Source of the DNA: Mesocentrotus franciscanus
Taxonomy: Eukaryota > Echinodermata > Echinoidea > Camarodonta > Strongylocentrotidae
NCBI GenBank assembly: GCA_037976565.1
Contig: CP137679.1
Coordinates: forward strand, 27,463,539 to 27,527,538
Reading direction: 5' to 3'
Length of the DNA: 64,000 nt
Shown: positions 25,314-38,206 of the stretch, piece after piece
Position numbering within the stretch: the stretch's first letter is position 1
Layout: every line of letters starts with the position of its first letter
The notes under the pieces: model-generated
Seen by the model: only the letters and a program-made list of their open reading frames with translations
What the model was told of the DNA's origin: nothing
Databases searched by the model: none
Position numbers and translations under genes: made by a program

Positions 25314-25934
25314 TACCGGGTAGGACAAATGTTGTGCAGGACCAGTTTATATAATGTGTGGAAGTTCTGATAGCCCAAACCTGCACATGATATTTTATCA
25401 AATACATTGTGCATTTCTTATGCTGTCAAAAACTGAGCAATTAAAGTTTTGAAGTTTCAAAGAGAAGAACTTTTTCAGGGTATTATCTTTATAAAAAAAT
25501 CTGTCCTTAGGTTTAGTTCAGAATGTTGTATTTCTTTAGTTTTATCATTTCAAAATGAATTCATGCTCAATTCAAACACATACGGTATGCATTACTTTCA
25601 AGAGTCTTACTAGAAAGGTATTACTGTCCAACTGTAGACTTGAATGCACAGAGTAATAGGTGGTGTCCTTTTGTAGAATATCATTTTAACAATAGCACAA
25701 CTTTACAATTGTATGAATGAAGGAACAGCCTTGGGTTAGAAATACTGAATGTCTGGACAAGATCATATGTTTTCTTGTAAATATATCATCAGGTACAATA
25801 GAAAGTAGTTACATGGACATGTGAAAAGGAGCGACATGCACATGCATGATAATATTCATGCTTTACAACTTTTCAGTTATAGTGAGTCATGACTCATGAG
25901 TTTAGGTAATGATGATAAATGGAATTTTCACCTC

Positions 25935-26637
25935 AAATCAGGGACGTGATAGAGAAGGACTGGAATCAAGCCGCTCTCCTTTGACCCCATGCTTTAAGCC
26001 GCCGAAAAGTTATGCGCTAATCTGCAACTGTTGACCAGGTGGTGAGATAAGAAAGAGCATGAAATTTCAGGATTTAGAATTCCTACATCAGAAAATGGTA
26101 TCACAGCAACATTTATCGAAGATTGTAAATCATGGATTACATAACGGGACATTAAAACATGCACAAATTAGCGCATCATCCTAAAATATTGAGTTTTTGT
26201 CAGGATCTAAATCAGGGACGTGATAGAGAGGGACGTGATAGAGAAGGACTGGAATCAAGCCGCTCTCCTTTGACCCCATGCTCCAAGCCGCCGAAAAGTT
26301 ATGCACTAATCTGCAACTGTTGACCAGGTGGTGAGATAAAAAAGAGCATGAAATTTCAGGATTTAGAATTCCTACATCAGAAAATGGTATCACAGCAACT
26401 GTTCGCTGTCCCTTTCAATGATTTCTCATCCATTGTTGAATGTGTAAAGAGTAGAACAAGCGAAAACAAACTTGTGTAACTTCATCCTTTTTTCCAACTG
26501 CAAAAATACAAAAAACACGTGAAAACACGCATTAGCAAACTTAAAGTTATCGAAGATTGTAAATCATGGATTACATAACGGGACATTAAAACTAATATTA
26601 GCTCATCCTAAAACATTGAGTTTTTGTCAGGATCTAA
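25935..26637 (+). repeat. Recent tandem duplication with a ~150-bp presence/absence difference
   Basis: Copy 1 (25935-26210) and copy 2 (26209-26637) share an almost identical first part (AAATCAGGGACGTGATAGAG to ATGGTATCACAGCAAC) and last part (ATCGAAGATTGTAAATCATG to GTTTTTGTCAGGATCTAA). Copy 2 has about 150 extra bp between these parts (from about 26400 to 26548) that copy 1 lacks. At the start of copy 2 a 16-bp piece (GGGACGTGATAGAGAG) is doubled. Confidence 0.85.
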
Positions 26638-27889
26638 TATTTCTTTTACCAACTCTGGCACACAAATTATAGGAAGGGCAGGGTCCTAAATTTGAAAAAT
26701 TGTTTGATGCACTATGCCCAATACAATCCCCATATAAAGTTTATAATTTACACTGAAATTTTGCCGGTAATTTAATAGTTTGTAATAAATGTGAAACTGG
26801 TGCCTGGCCTCCAAAAATCCCCGCAGTGGAAGCGTGGCTCGGAGCATGGAACTTCAAAGCCGAGTGGAATGTTACACATCCCATTCTTACTCTTTAGAAC
26901 TCACGAATCCGTTTGAATAAATTACAAGAGTTTCGACTCCTTTCTTTCACCTCCCTGCTCAAATTAAGTGAAATGTACACACTGACAAGAAAGTGTTCAG
27001 AATGACAGAAAAATAATTTCTGTAGAACTAGAAAAGGTATAAAAAACCAGATTAGCAGCTGAATTATAAATAATGTATGCTCTTATAATTATGCTCTTAA
27101 TATTTATATACCGGGGGTATGGCAAAAAAAGCTGAAAAGTTTAGACCAAACATAATGTGTGTACATGTACATATAATGTACATGTATAATCCTGTATACC
27201 CATTTATGTGTGCAATGCTGCAGTGCATGTGATTTTCCTCAAGAATGAGTGAATTTCTTTTCATTCTGACCATTTCAAAACTTCACAATTAATACACATC
27301 AAATTTTATTTACTTACGTAAATCAACCTTTCCAAGTTGCTTCCAGACAGTTTCTTTCACAACTTCATTGTTTGACCAGAACTCAATTTTTTTCTTTAAA
27401 CCGTCCAATATCCGGATTAAAGTGCCATTTGGTTTAGAGTTGTACTTCAATGGTTTCTGTATATATAGGAGACCCTGTGTGTGTATACAATTATGTATTG
27501 TTCTCTTTTCATCTTGAAGAGGAGAAGGGGGAGGCAGGATAAACAGATTTTGAAAGGAAGAATGAGGAATGACTATGTTGCCTTTAATTGCATGTGAAAT
27601 TAGTTTTTACCATCTCGTAAATTATTAGTGAGTCTTGAGAATAGTATGTTTTTTTTACTGCCTTGGGGGTAGTTAAATGTGAAAACATGTATTAATTAAG
27701 TCTGCATGCAGCACCTATCCCTCTTCTATGGTAAAACAGTGCCTCACTGTTGATGTGGCTAACCTATACATGTAAGATGTAAAAGTGTATACAAATTATG
27801 AACGTGAAAATACAGGCCAATATTCAATATTATGTCAAGTATCTACATGTAGCTATTATTTGAGATATAATTCAAATTTCAACCATTAA

Positions 27890-28268
27890 AGGGATCCGGT
27901 AACTTTGTCTCAGATTCTAAAACAAAATCCTGGATTTAGCTCATGCTGCAATGATAATTATAAACCTGTAGGTCAGTCAGGAACCCCATGACTTTTACAA
28001 GCCGATCGCCTGTCTGATTATCAAGATATTTATGATTGGAAATCGAAACCAAATTTTGCGTTTTCCTAACGGTTTTCATAACACTACAGTCTATTGGGAA
28101 AACGAATATGGTTAAAACGGTCACTCAAATATTTTTACTCTTTTGAGGCACTTCTTGATCATTTTGAAGCGCGATTTTTTTTTTAGGGCTTCAATATTAC
28201 ACCATATCACAGACACTCATAACATGTAGGGCTGTGCATCTCAGATTTAACATTGTTAAACGATGCCT
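27890..28268. mobile_element. TTAA-flanked MITE family D, copy 1
   Basis: It begins AGGGATCCGGTAACTTTG and ends AAACGATGCCT, with TTAA on both sides (27886-27889, 28269-28272). A diverged, inverted copy lies at 56641-57010; the two share GCTCATGCTGCAATGAT-like, GCCGATCGCCTGTCTGATTA and ATTTATGATTGGAAATCGAA blocks. Non-coding. Confidence 0.8.
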
Positions 28269-29087
28269 TTAAGATGAAAGAAATCTATTTGAAAGAAATG
28301 TACAAAACACATATTACAACTTTGATAATATAATGGTCCATCTTGATAGATAAAGGCAATAGTTAATTGCCCCTTTACCACACTAGTAGTCTTACTCATG
28401 AATATTCATGAGCAAAGATCTTGATATCATACTTCCTTATTGTGATCTATTTAGGCTAAATTTTAGGCCATTATATAGTTACCACAGAATACCACACTTC
28501 TTGAGTTTAAAGTGACCTTTGAAATAGAGCTTCTTTTCAGGGGTGAAGTTGTGAAGGTATGTAATTTATTCTCATTTATGTCTAGGAACTGCTCAATAAA
28601 ACTATTATTTAGTTCCTTGAAAGAAGATGGATGAATGAAAAAGTTCTTGAAAGTTGTGAAACTGTGATAATGAATATTCATGAAACTTTGATAATGAATA
28701 TTTATGAGCTTGGATCACCACGAAAGTGGGCAGGGTACATTGTTTATTTTAAAACAAAACTTGTTTCATCTCATTTTTCTCTTTCTTGCATTGTTGAGTC
28801 ATTTCGATACATTCATGGCTCTCTGAAGACAGGTTCCCAAGGAAATATACTTGGGGAAGAGAAACCAGTGAAACTGGAGATACATGTACCGGTAGTCAAG
28901 CAAGTTGTAAAGGTCATGTGGGAAAATTTAATGTTTACTCAAAATTGATCACCTGTCATTCTGAATTCGAGATATTGATACGCTTGACTGAATGTAATTG
29001 AATTTTTCATGCATGTGTTCACTCTCAGATGGACATAACCAATAGTGCCGTGCATACATGTACACATTTAAAGGTACTGTAAATTAA

Positions 29088-29428
29088 AGGTACTATGTCC
29101 CATTTGCAGGCCCCAAAAATGAAAAGGTTAAATTCCAGCAGCTCGTTTTATGCTGCGCAAAGATTCAATCAGTTTAATTTTTGGCCATTACAAGAAGTGG
29201 GTTATTGATGTAGACAAATGCTCATGTACCCTTTTATATTTTTACCCTCATTTTATGTATGTTATTACCAAAGATGAAAAAAGCCAGTCAGTCACTCAAT
29301 AGTGTCTGACAGTGAAGTCTAGCAAGTAAACGGGTTTCCTTGAATAATTTGAATATTAGGACACTGCTAACGTTTGAATTTCACAGATAGGACATACATG
29401 ACATATTCATAATTCCTGCAAAGTTCTA
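29088..29428. mobile_element. TTAA-type MITE family C, truncated copy
   Basis: It starts TTAA|AGGTACTATGTCCCATTTG and follows the family through ACTCAATAGTGTCTGACAG and GATAGGACATACATGAC to TTCTACAGAA. It then stops, without the inverted terminus. The inner block present in the full copies (TCGACTTAAG-type region) is also deleted. Other copies: 36122-36646, 40588-41125 and 61723-62235. Confidence 0.8.
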
Positions 29429-30196
29429 CAGAAGGCCCGTTCAGATATGACATGTTAAACCGTGTTTTAAAAAAAGCCTCAATTTTTGTTTTTAATGTGT
29501 AAATGAAAGGAAACTGTGCACAATTAAAGTCCTGCTGGTATTCACTGAGCTCTGTGTTATAGGATACAGAAATGTAAAATGTATTACACTTTATTAATTC
29601 ATCATAAAAATAAATGCTGTTGTTTTGTTATGGCACAGCTGGGTTTATGTTACCCTTGGGGGCAATATGTCATATCTGAAGGAGGCTTAAGTACCTTATA
29701 TTAGGATACCAATTGCAAAAAGTAATGTGTATAATATAAGACATCCAAAAAAATCTGAACTTGGTATTAAAATGGTAAATGATTCAACAGAATTAAAAAC
29801 GGAAAGGACAAATCTTATTTTATGTGAAGTCCTACACAGAAATTTAGTTGAGGACATTGGTCATGTGCACCAAAATGTGCAAATGTGTCAAACTATAGTC
29901 TACTCACAACTTTACAAGTAGCTTTTGCCCTCGTAGACTTTAGGACAGCCATTGCCCATTATCATGGCAAGATACTTTAAGTAATTGCAAAAAATGTAGC
30001 AATGATAATAATAGATAACATTTGCAAGGTGCCAAATCCACTTGAATATAGTGTTTTGTCGATTGTGATTTAATTGATTTGCAGCGTTTCTCGAATCTGA
30101 ATCACTCACGACATTTGTGATCAATTCAAGCACACAGAAGTTTCTGGTTTACACTACAGCTTAGGCAAGTTGACTTGCAATACCTCTTTACAGCAG

Positions 30197-30262
30197 GAAT
30201 ATCTCTTTTCAGAAGTAATATCTCTTTTCAGAAGTAATATCTCTTTTCAGAGATAATATGCC
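30197..30262 (+). repeat. Small tandem repeat, TATCTCTTTTCAGAAGTAA unit
   Basis: About three copies of a ~23-bp unit (ATATCTCTTTTCAGAAGTA), the last diverged. Confidence 0.7.
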
Positions 30263-31677
30263 TTTTAAAGAATATTTAAAACTGAAATTTTGAATGTAAG
30301 ACACAAGCATGCGACTTAAAACATACAATGCAAAACAATTTTGAAGTGATTGAGTTTGACATTAAAAATCCAGGGACTCCTACCAAAAACAAAAACAAAA
30401 TCATTATTTCCATCTGGCCAGTGAGATAAAATGTTTCGAAGCACGGGGAGAGGAACAGCTGGTCTTAAAATTCAAGGAAGAAGTTAATTTGTTGATCAGA
30501 AAATCACACCGAACAGGTTGTTATGTAACTAATTATCTGGTTCCTCTGACAAACACTTTTCAGACATTTTCAACTGTGATTTTCTTTTGGCTCTTTTGAT
30601 TCCAGAAAAAAAATTAGACTGAAAAGTAGGTTTTCTGTAATTAATTGAACAGAAAAGTCAGCAAGATGGGATTTGATTGTGGCTCGGCTTTGTTCTTGTA
30701 AGGGGCAGCGTTTACTAATTTCTTTAGGAATTTCTCATTGAATGCATTCTGAAAAAAGTAGAAGAATATCTGCATTGTTCATGTACAATGTGGTAGTGTG
30801 CAAATTTTGGTGATAAAAATAATATTTTAATCCTTGATATTTCCTGTCTAATCCATCAAACTGTTAAGATACAAACAGTAATACATGTACAACCTGTATG
30901 TAGATTTTAATCAATTTCATTATAAACTTTTATTAATAAAAAAATTGTAACACATACCATAATTTAGTGTTGTGTGCCACGTTTCAGGTTTCAAGTTTAC
31001 TTTACGTTATATTTATGCAAACTTCAAATCATTCATATTTCACCAGAAATTGTAAACAATACCTTTAATTGATGTTTGGTGCCACAAAAAGGTTTCAAGT
31101 TAACCCATGGGTGAAAAAACAATTTATTGACACAGTGAACTTCCGTTGTGAGAGTACCCTGAACAACTTCCTCAACAAGATCATTGACCCAGTGTATCTG
31201 GTTCAAGGCAAATTACAGTGATATTGTATACTGAAAAGATTTCTAGGAAGGTGCTACCATCTGGCTTTCAAGCCAGCAAGGGCAGTTTTGATACCCCATT
31301 CAGGGCTTGAAATTTGCAGTTGCCCTGGTGGCAATGGTGGTGCCCTGACATATGCTCTGGTGACATTTGCTCCAGGCTTTATTTCTTCAAAGGTTTAGAT
31401 CTAGGATTGTGAATGGGTTTTAGGTTAGGTTTAGGGTTTGAGTCAGGATGGAAGTTAAAGAGAAGGTTGAGTTCATGGAAGAGGTGAACAATAATTTGTG
31501 AGCGTTATCATTGTTATTCAAATATTGTGCAAGTGTGGAAGAACATCAGATTAAAAATTTTCCCTGAAAAGCATGCCTCTTCAAATGCCTTAATATTCTA
31601 AATATGGCATATAACAGCATAAAAATCAGGACGGATTTTTATGCCACATGTTCGTGTAGTCCCATATATATCTTTCT

Positions 31678-31751
31678 GTGTACAGTGCTTGTAACTTTAC
31701 CAAGACTGGGCCAAATTTCTTATCATTTTGATGATTCCAGAACCTTGAAGT
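31678..31751 (+). repeat. 74-bp exact duplicate abutting the assembly gap (left copy)
   Basis: GTGTACAGTGCTTGTAAC... to ...AACCTTGAAGT is identical, base for base, to 32444-32517 on the far side of the gap. The copy ends exactly where the Ns begin. This is what a contig end left overlapping its neighbour looks like. Confidence 0.85.
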
Positions 31752-32251
31752 NNNNNNNNNNNNNNNNNNNNNNNNNNNNNNNNNNNNNNNNNNNNNNNNN
31801 NNNNNNNNNNNNNNNNNNNNNNNNNNNNNNNNNNNNNNNNNNNNNNNNNNNNNNNNNNNNNNNNNNNNNNNNNNNNNNNNNNNNNNNNNNNNNNNNNNNN
31901 NNNNNNNNNNNNNNNNNNNNNNNNNNNNNNNNNNNNNNNNNNNNNNNNNNNNNNNNNNNNNNNNNNNNNNNNNNNNNNNNNNNNNNNNNNNNNNNNNNNN
32001 NNNNNNNNNNNNNNNNNNNNNNNNNNNNNNNNNNNNNNNNNNNNNNNNNNNNNNNNNNNNNNNNNNNNNNNNNNNNNNNNNNNNNNNNNNNNNNNNNNNN
32101 NNNNNNNNNNNNNNNNNNNNNNNNNNNNNNNNNNNNNNNNNNNNNNNNNNNNNNNNNNNNNNNNNNNNNNNNNNNNNNNNNNNNNNNNNNNNNNNNNNNN
32201 NNNNNNNNNNNNNNNNNNNNNNNNNNNNNNNNNNNNNNNNNNNNNNNNNNN
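31752..32251. other. Assembly gap, 500 N
   Basis: Exactly 500 Ns, so the size is a placeholder, not a measurement. ORFs called across it are meaningless. Confidence 0.99.
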
Positions 32252-32443
32252 TACAGCAGTGAAAAAAATACACGGGGGCTCAGGGCGATTTCGCCCCCGA
32301 AATGCCCAAAAGAGCCCTCGAAACAGAAAAGAGCCCCTGTAAATTTGCATAGAGTTCAATGCAAAACAAATTTTAGAGTATTATTATTATGCAGGCAAGC
32401 TTGAAAAGTAGCCCCCGAAAAATAAATATTAATTTTTTTCCTG

Positions 32444-32517
32444 GTGTACAGTGCTTGTAACTTTACCAAGACTGGGCCAAATTTCTTATCATTTTGATGA
32501 TTCCAGAACCTTGAAGT
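32444..32517 (+). repeat. 74-bp exact duplicate (right copy)
   Basis: Identical to 31678-31751. Here the sequence continues into ACACACCAATACTT. The segment between gap and repeat (32252-32443) has GGGGGCTCAGGGCGATTTCG and reads like a degraded mobile element, so the two contig ends may be alleles with and without an insertion. Confidence 0.85.
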
Positions 32518-33777
32518 ACACACCAATACTTATGCTAGATGATCAACCTTTTATGATTGATTCCACACTGTTTCTTTCATGATGCAATCGCATGACCAGA
32601 ACTCAACTTTATCTTTAAGAATATGGTTTAGTGTAGGATATTGATTGCAGAGTAGTTGTTGCTGGAGCACCATAGTATTGGTTGCACAACTTTCAACGAC
32701 CACCTAAACTCCTCCTTGGCAACCTAGAAGTCGTGCTTTTGTTGCCCGGGTGGCACCTAACGCTAAATTATGCATGTACATGTATATCTGTTCTTTGTCA
32801 TTCATGCATACTATTGATCAAAAGTTATAATCGTCATTGTTAAAATGTTAAATCGTCCTATCACTAACTTAATTATTATATTCTTTTCAGATATCTCAGT
32901 ATTTATTAATCAATTGTTACCTAATGTATACTGACAGTATTGCCTGGTTGACAACATATTAAAAATAATAAGAATGTGTAGATATGAATATCGAGTATCT
33001 ACAAGTAGTTTCCTTTAGCTTCAGGTAGCTCATCACTTCAGGATCTGCCCTTGAAGGGCTTGTTCATCTTATGAGCTCAAAGAAGAGGGATAATGCCAAC
33101 ATTTATCTTTGCCTTTAGCCTCTGCTATCATTTACAGGAGCGAGTTACGGATGGATGAGTAAGACAAATGATGAGGGTCCCCAAGGATTGAGACGTTTGA
33201 GTAATGAAGATCATCTAGGAACTAATGAGCCTTCGGAATCGTTTCCGCAAGATGCATGGGTACTGGGGTAGCCTCATTAGGAAAGAAAATAAAGAAGATA
33301 TTCCCTTGTAAAGCTTGACATTAGGAGTCTAAATTAATGGCTCTTGAAACTCTAAAACTCTATAATGATACCCTCTAAAATACATAATGACTCCTCATTA
33401 TGAAGAGCTATGCCATTAAGTGGTATGGTTAAGCAAGATACCATTCGTTTTATTGAATTCCTTTAAGTTTAACAAAAAAAGCAACAACAATAAAATACAA
33501 AACAAACAAAGAACAAAATCGATGCTTGGTTTCAATTAACAAGGGGTTATATCAGTGCACTGTAAAGTGTGATATCTCTGTGGTTTCTAGCTAGTCATTG
33601 CAACATGTAAATTTTACTCAGCATGTAATAATTTTTGTTTGAGAGGGGGGGGGGAGGGGTGGTCCCACATGATCTTGATGAGAATTTGAGATTGATTACA
33701 ATAATGGAGGCATCTGGATTACCTTGATATGGATGATGATTTAAATGTGCATATGTACCGGTATAATGATCCAATTA

Positions 33778-34103
33778 AATAGGCCATTTTCTTGATGTAT
33801 CCAAATTTAATACATACATCTTTGTAAACAGTAAAGTGCCTCAATACGAATTATGCCATTCACCTGTTACAAATAATTATATTTCAATAGTCAGAATGTG
33901 AATTGCAGACATTAGTTGTTGCTAGGTAGGACAAATAGTATGGCTTGCCATACCTAACAACCATATTATATGCAATTTGCATTCTGCCTATGGAAATAAA
34001 ATTATTTGTGACAGGTGAAGGACATAATTCATATTGAGGCACTTTACAAAGACGTACAGTACTGTATGCATTAAATTTGGTTACATTACAAAAATGGTCT
34101 ATT
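33778..34103. mobile_element. Fold-back element of ~325 bp
   Basis: AATAGGCCATTTT at the left and AAAATGGTCTATT at the right are inverted. The inverted pairing continues through CAAATTTAAT, CTTTGTAAA, AGTGCCTCAATA and CACCTG to a centre near 33935. Related sequence lies at 2106-2245 and, as a partial match to the right end, at about 53370-53445. Confidence 0.7.
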
Positions 34104-35375
34104 GGGTCTTATAAGGTTTTTTTTTTTAATCCAGTAGAAATGTTTGTAACTTTGTATATATACAAAGCCAAGTATTTTGAGATATTGATGACTTGTCAGT
34201 TCGAGTACAATATATGTGATTCATTTTGATATGAGTCATTCATTGTGGGCAAAATTCAAGGGGCTTCCTGATCTGAAAGAAGCAAACACGGTGCACTTTA
34301 TCAGGAAATCATGTGTGAATTCAACATGGTATACCAGTAGTAGATTTTTTTATAGATGATGAACGTGCACTGATGCGTTTTTCCGATTCCCATTTTGTAT
34401 TTCAAGCTTACGATGATTAACTGCTTCGTTTGAGGAAGGAAGTGAAAGAAGAAAAGATTTTGTAGTTATATTTAAACCATATATGATTTGCTGCCAAGAG
34501 AAATGCTCAAAATTGTCAACTTATAGTTAAAAAGTGAAGATTTTTATTGTTTATTTTTTTGTCATAAAAAAGTTATGAAATTTTGCATGGGTTTTACTAG
34601 TAACGTTCCAATCATAAATTCTATTCAAAATCCGATTGTTGAGACTAATAGAATTTCACACAAGACATGTTTCCAAAAATTCCAACCCTTTTTTATTTTG
34701 AGGGAAACTGTTGAAAAGGTGTTTTCTTCTCTAATCAAGTTCATGCTTAGGTCCACATAACTTGAAATCCACTTTAAAGAGATTAATGGGTTATTACAAT
34801 GCAAATTAAAGATGCTAAAATCTATTGCTGTGGTGTTGTGAATATTTCTATTTGCTTAGTAATGATATTTGACTATTAATCTCTTATGAAAGAAACAAAT
34901 GGCAGTCACTTCAATTTTTTTGCAAATGATAATGCCTTTCCATTTAAAACTCAAGGAAGATAAAAGAAGCCTGATTTTTTTAAAAGGCTTACCAGGGTTG
35001 GTACCAACATACCTTGCATGAGCTTGCATCTTTTGTCTCACAGTTTGTCTCACACTGCGGATGGTGCATTTCAGATGCATGAATGTCAGCCTTCTCAGGG
35101 GAGTACTGTCTTGAAAAGCATTAGATGTTCTCTAGCTGTGACTAGCTCTTAAGACTGTCATTACCACAAGCCCAACGTGCAATTGACTTTCGTTAAGACA
35201 ATTTGCCCACGGCAGTGACAGTGTTAAGAGAGCTGATCACGCTCGTGCTCTAGATTTCTATCAGAAGTCTCTGACGCCTAATTGTCTTCATTATCAAATC
35301 TGTCGATCCCAAGAGAATGTTTATCTTGCTCAGTGCATAAATCACTTTTTTTGTGATGTACATTTGGAATCGAGG

Positions 35376-35640
35376 AGAGAAAGAGAGGAAGGGATAAAAG
35401 GAGTGGATAGAGGGATGGGGGAGGGAGGGAGAATGGGAGTGAGGATGAGAGGGGGAAGAAAGAGTGTGGGGAGGGAGGGATAGTGTGGGGGTGCTCAAGG
35501 GAGAGGGAGTGAGAGAGAAAGGGAGGGAGAAAGAAAGGGAGGGAAAGAGGAGGAGTGGGCTTGGGAGGGGAGGAAGAGAGGGGAAGGGAGGGGGGAGGGA
35601 AGAGGACAGAAGGAAGTGGGGGGCTAGATGGAGACCGAGA
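35376..35640 (+). repeat. G-rich purine tract (GGGAGGGA-like)
   Basis: About 265 bp almost without pyrimidines, with many GGG/GGGG runs (GGGGAGGGAGGGA near 35418 and 35468, GGGAGGGGGGAGGGA near 35586). It can form G-quadruplex or triplex structures in principle. ORFs on either strand here are compositional. Confidence 0.8.
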
Positions 35641-36121
35641 AGGATGGTGTGATATAGAATAATAGTAGAAAATGAGGAAAGGAGAGATTATAATTTGTAT
35701 AGAGATAAAAAGAAGCGAAGTAAGATAACTGTGGAGAGAGAGTGTGAGGGGGAAAGACAGAGGGATCAGTTAAGGGAGAGAGAGAGGGACATAGAAAGTT
35801 TGAAGGGAAGCTAAATTGAGATGAGAGACTGAGAGAGTGAGAAGGAAAAAAGAGATGGTCAGAGAAGAAAAATGGTAAACCAGGGAGATCTCCCTGGGTA
35901 AACCAAGAAAGCAATGGAGAGGCAGTGATCATGAACAAAAAAGGAGGGAAGATTAATATGATGGTTTTCAAACAGGTTGACTCATTCTCATTCAAGTCAG
36001 TATTCTCCAAAATAGAATAAATAATGACTTTTAACTGACAGGTTGAAGGCATGAATAGATGTGCGTGAACTGTGCAATAGAGGATTAGTTATGGTAGCTT
36101 TAAAGGGACCCAGTACTTTAA

Positions 36122-36646
36122 AGGTACTATGTCCCATTTGCAGGCAAAAAAAATGAAAAGGTTAAATTCCAACGGCATTTGAAAGGCAATACTAATTTAG
36201 AACTTCCCTCAAAACGAAAGGGCTCGAAAATGGCTTTTAGTGGGAAAATAACGACCATTATTTGTCAAATCGACTTAAGTGATTGCAATCACCTAAGTAA
36301 TAGTCTGATTTTCAGACCCTTTTACCAAATGGTTGTATGTTTTGTGCTGCACAAAGATTCAATCAGTTTAATCTTGGCCATTACAAAAAGTAGTGGGTTA
36401 TTGATGTAGACAAATGCTCATGTACCTGTTACAGTTCATTTATGTTATTACCAAAGAAAAAAAAGATGTCAGTCAGTCACTCAATAATGTCTGACAGTGA
36501 ATTCTAGAAGGTAAACGGGTTTCTTTGCATAATTTGAATACTAGGACACTGCTAATGTTTAAATTTTTTACAGATAGGACATACATGACATATTCATAAT
36601 TCCTGTAAAGTTCTACAGAATTTGATGTTGGCTGCAAAAGGGACAT
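36122..36646. mobile_element. TTAA-type MITE family C, copy with altered right end
   Basis: It starts after TTAA (36118-36121) with AGGTACTATGTCCCATTTGC and runs to TTGGCTGCAAAAGGGACAT, the inverted left-end sequence without its last bases (AGTACCT and TTAA are missing). The internal blocks match the copies at 40588 and 61723 in inverse orientation. Confidence 0.8.
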
Positions 36647-37137
36647 GAAGCATGAAAGCCACCAAATGTTCCTACTGTCATCATGATATGGGCACTTAAT
36701 GGGTTCTAGAGAGCGTTATACATGCACGTATTCAGCTATATTCCTGATTGATGGGGCCAATTAATTTGCAGCCACCAAAAAGAAATAAAATAAAGATAAA
36801 ACCAATTATCTGTGGTAGAAATTGCCTTCAAAACTAATGATTATTCACAACATGCAGGCTCAGAATTTATCGTTATTCTTTATTGTAGATAGAAATACCT
36901 GGGTGAATGTCTCTTCTTTCATCATGATAATGGGTACTTCATAGGTTAAATAGAACATCTAATATGCATGTATGCAGCTTACCGATTTCTGATTGATAGG
37001 GGCAATTTGTGTGTGGCTGCTTGGGTATTAGATGCCCCCAAGCCAACCCCCACCCCTAGATAAAGATAAATAGAAAGTGTCTGAAAAACTCATAATTTAT
37101 TCAGATCATGATTAGATTTTATCGTGACTGCATCTTA

Positions 37138-37590
37138 GACCCCGTTCTCACTCACTTTGAAAGTGGTCTTAGTTAGACCGCTCCAGAGGAACGGGTCTTG
37201 AGGAACGGTTTGCAAGCGTTCACACTCCGAGCAGTTTTTTATGGCTCAAACCGCTCCACGAGTCAAAGTGGTCTTGTTGCTATGGCAGCTCAGGTCAGCG
37301 GGTAAATTTTTTCGCACGGAATAAAGCGTATGTACCGTACTACATGTTTCGCGCGGAACGTCACTAGCTCACTTCCGTTCAAAGTACGCCCGCTCACACT
37401 CGCACGTTAGAGCGCTCCAAACCGCTCTTAATAAGACCCATTCCTCAAGACCACCTCCCAAGGTGGTCTTCTGGAGCGGTCCAGAAGTCCACTTCCTGGA
37501 CCACTTTGACCGTTCTCACTCACCTAAGAACCGCTCCTGAGGAACGGGTCTTAGTTAGACAGCTCCAACGAAGTGAATGAGAACGGGGTC
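37138..37590. mobile_element. MITE family A, copy 3
   Basis: Same orientation as copy 1, with complete ends GACCCCGTTCTCACTCACTT and GTGAATGAGAACGGGGTC-like. The flanks are TTA and CTA, so the 3-bp duplication is not exact. Small deletions in the middle (AAAGTACGCCCGCTCACAC) break the ORF found in copies 1 and 2. It was inserted into the tandem array. Confidence 0.85.
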
Positions 37591-37685
37591 CTAGAATCTC
37601 TGATTCTCTGTACTCTTATTTTTGGTAACGGTATGTCATCTGTTTGGATCCATGCAGAAGGGCATTACCAGTAACTCATATACCC

Positions 37686-38206
37686 CGTGTCCACACACAA
37701 CACTTTCCGTGATTAGGGGTGATTAGTTATACCGTTTCGGGATAGTTATACCGTTTCAATGAAATTGTGTGTGTGGACGCTTACTAATGATACGTCGTAT
37801 AACGAAACGTCGTATAACGAAACGCGGGTTTGAGCATCATTTCGAACTAGAACTCAATAAAGAATCACGTCTAATCACGCCTAATCACGGAATGTGGTGT
37901 GTGTGGACGTAACTAGTATAACTAACGGTATAACTGGGCAGGGCTTAACGTGACCTCGCGCGAAAGGAGACTTGACCTCTCATTTCCGCTTCCATTTCAT
38001 GACCGCAGTAGCAAACTGCGCACCTATACGACATTTCGCTGTAGAGTTTCGGGATTACTTTCTTATGTGTGTGGACACCCTGGAATTTATACGATGATAC
38101 TTTAAACGACGTTTCTTGTGTGTGGACACCCTGAAATTTATACGATGATTCTTTATACAACGTTTCGTTATAGAGTTTCGGGATAAATTGTTTTGTGTGT
38201 GGACAT
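37686..38206. mobile_element. Composite MITE with GTGTCCACACACAA ends
   Basis: The left end CGTGTCCACACACAACACTT pairs with the inverted right end TTGTTTTGTGTGTGGACAT. Five inner copies of TGTGTGTGGAC (about 37767, 37897, 38066, 38117, 38194) and repeats of CGTCGTATAACGAAACG and TTTATACGATGAT make a multi-hairpin unit. Layout resembles family A, but the sequence is unrelated. Confidence 0.65.

Noticed and set aside
31604..32404. ORFs of 215-266 codons
   Set aside because: They run through 500 Ns and have no coding support on either side.
35250..36052. ORFs over the GGGAGGGA tract
   Set aside because: Compositional bias alone; both strands are open for the same reason.
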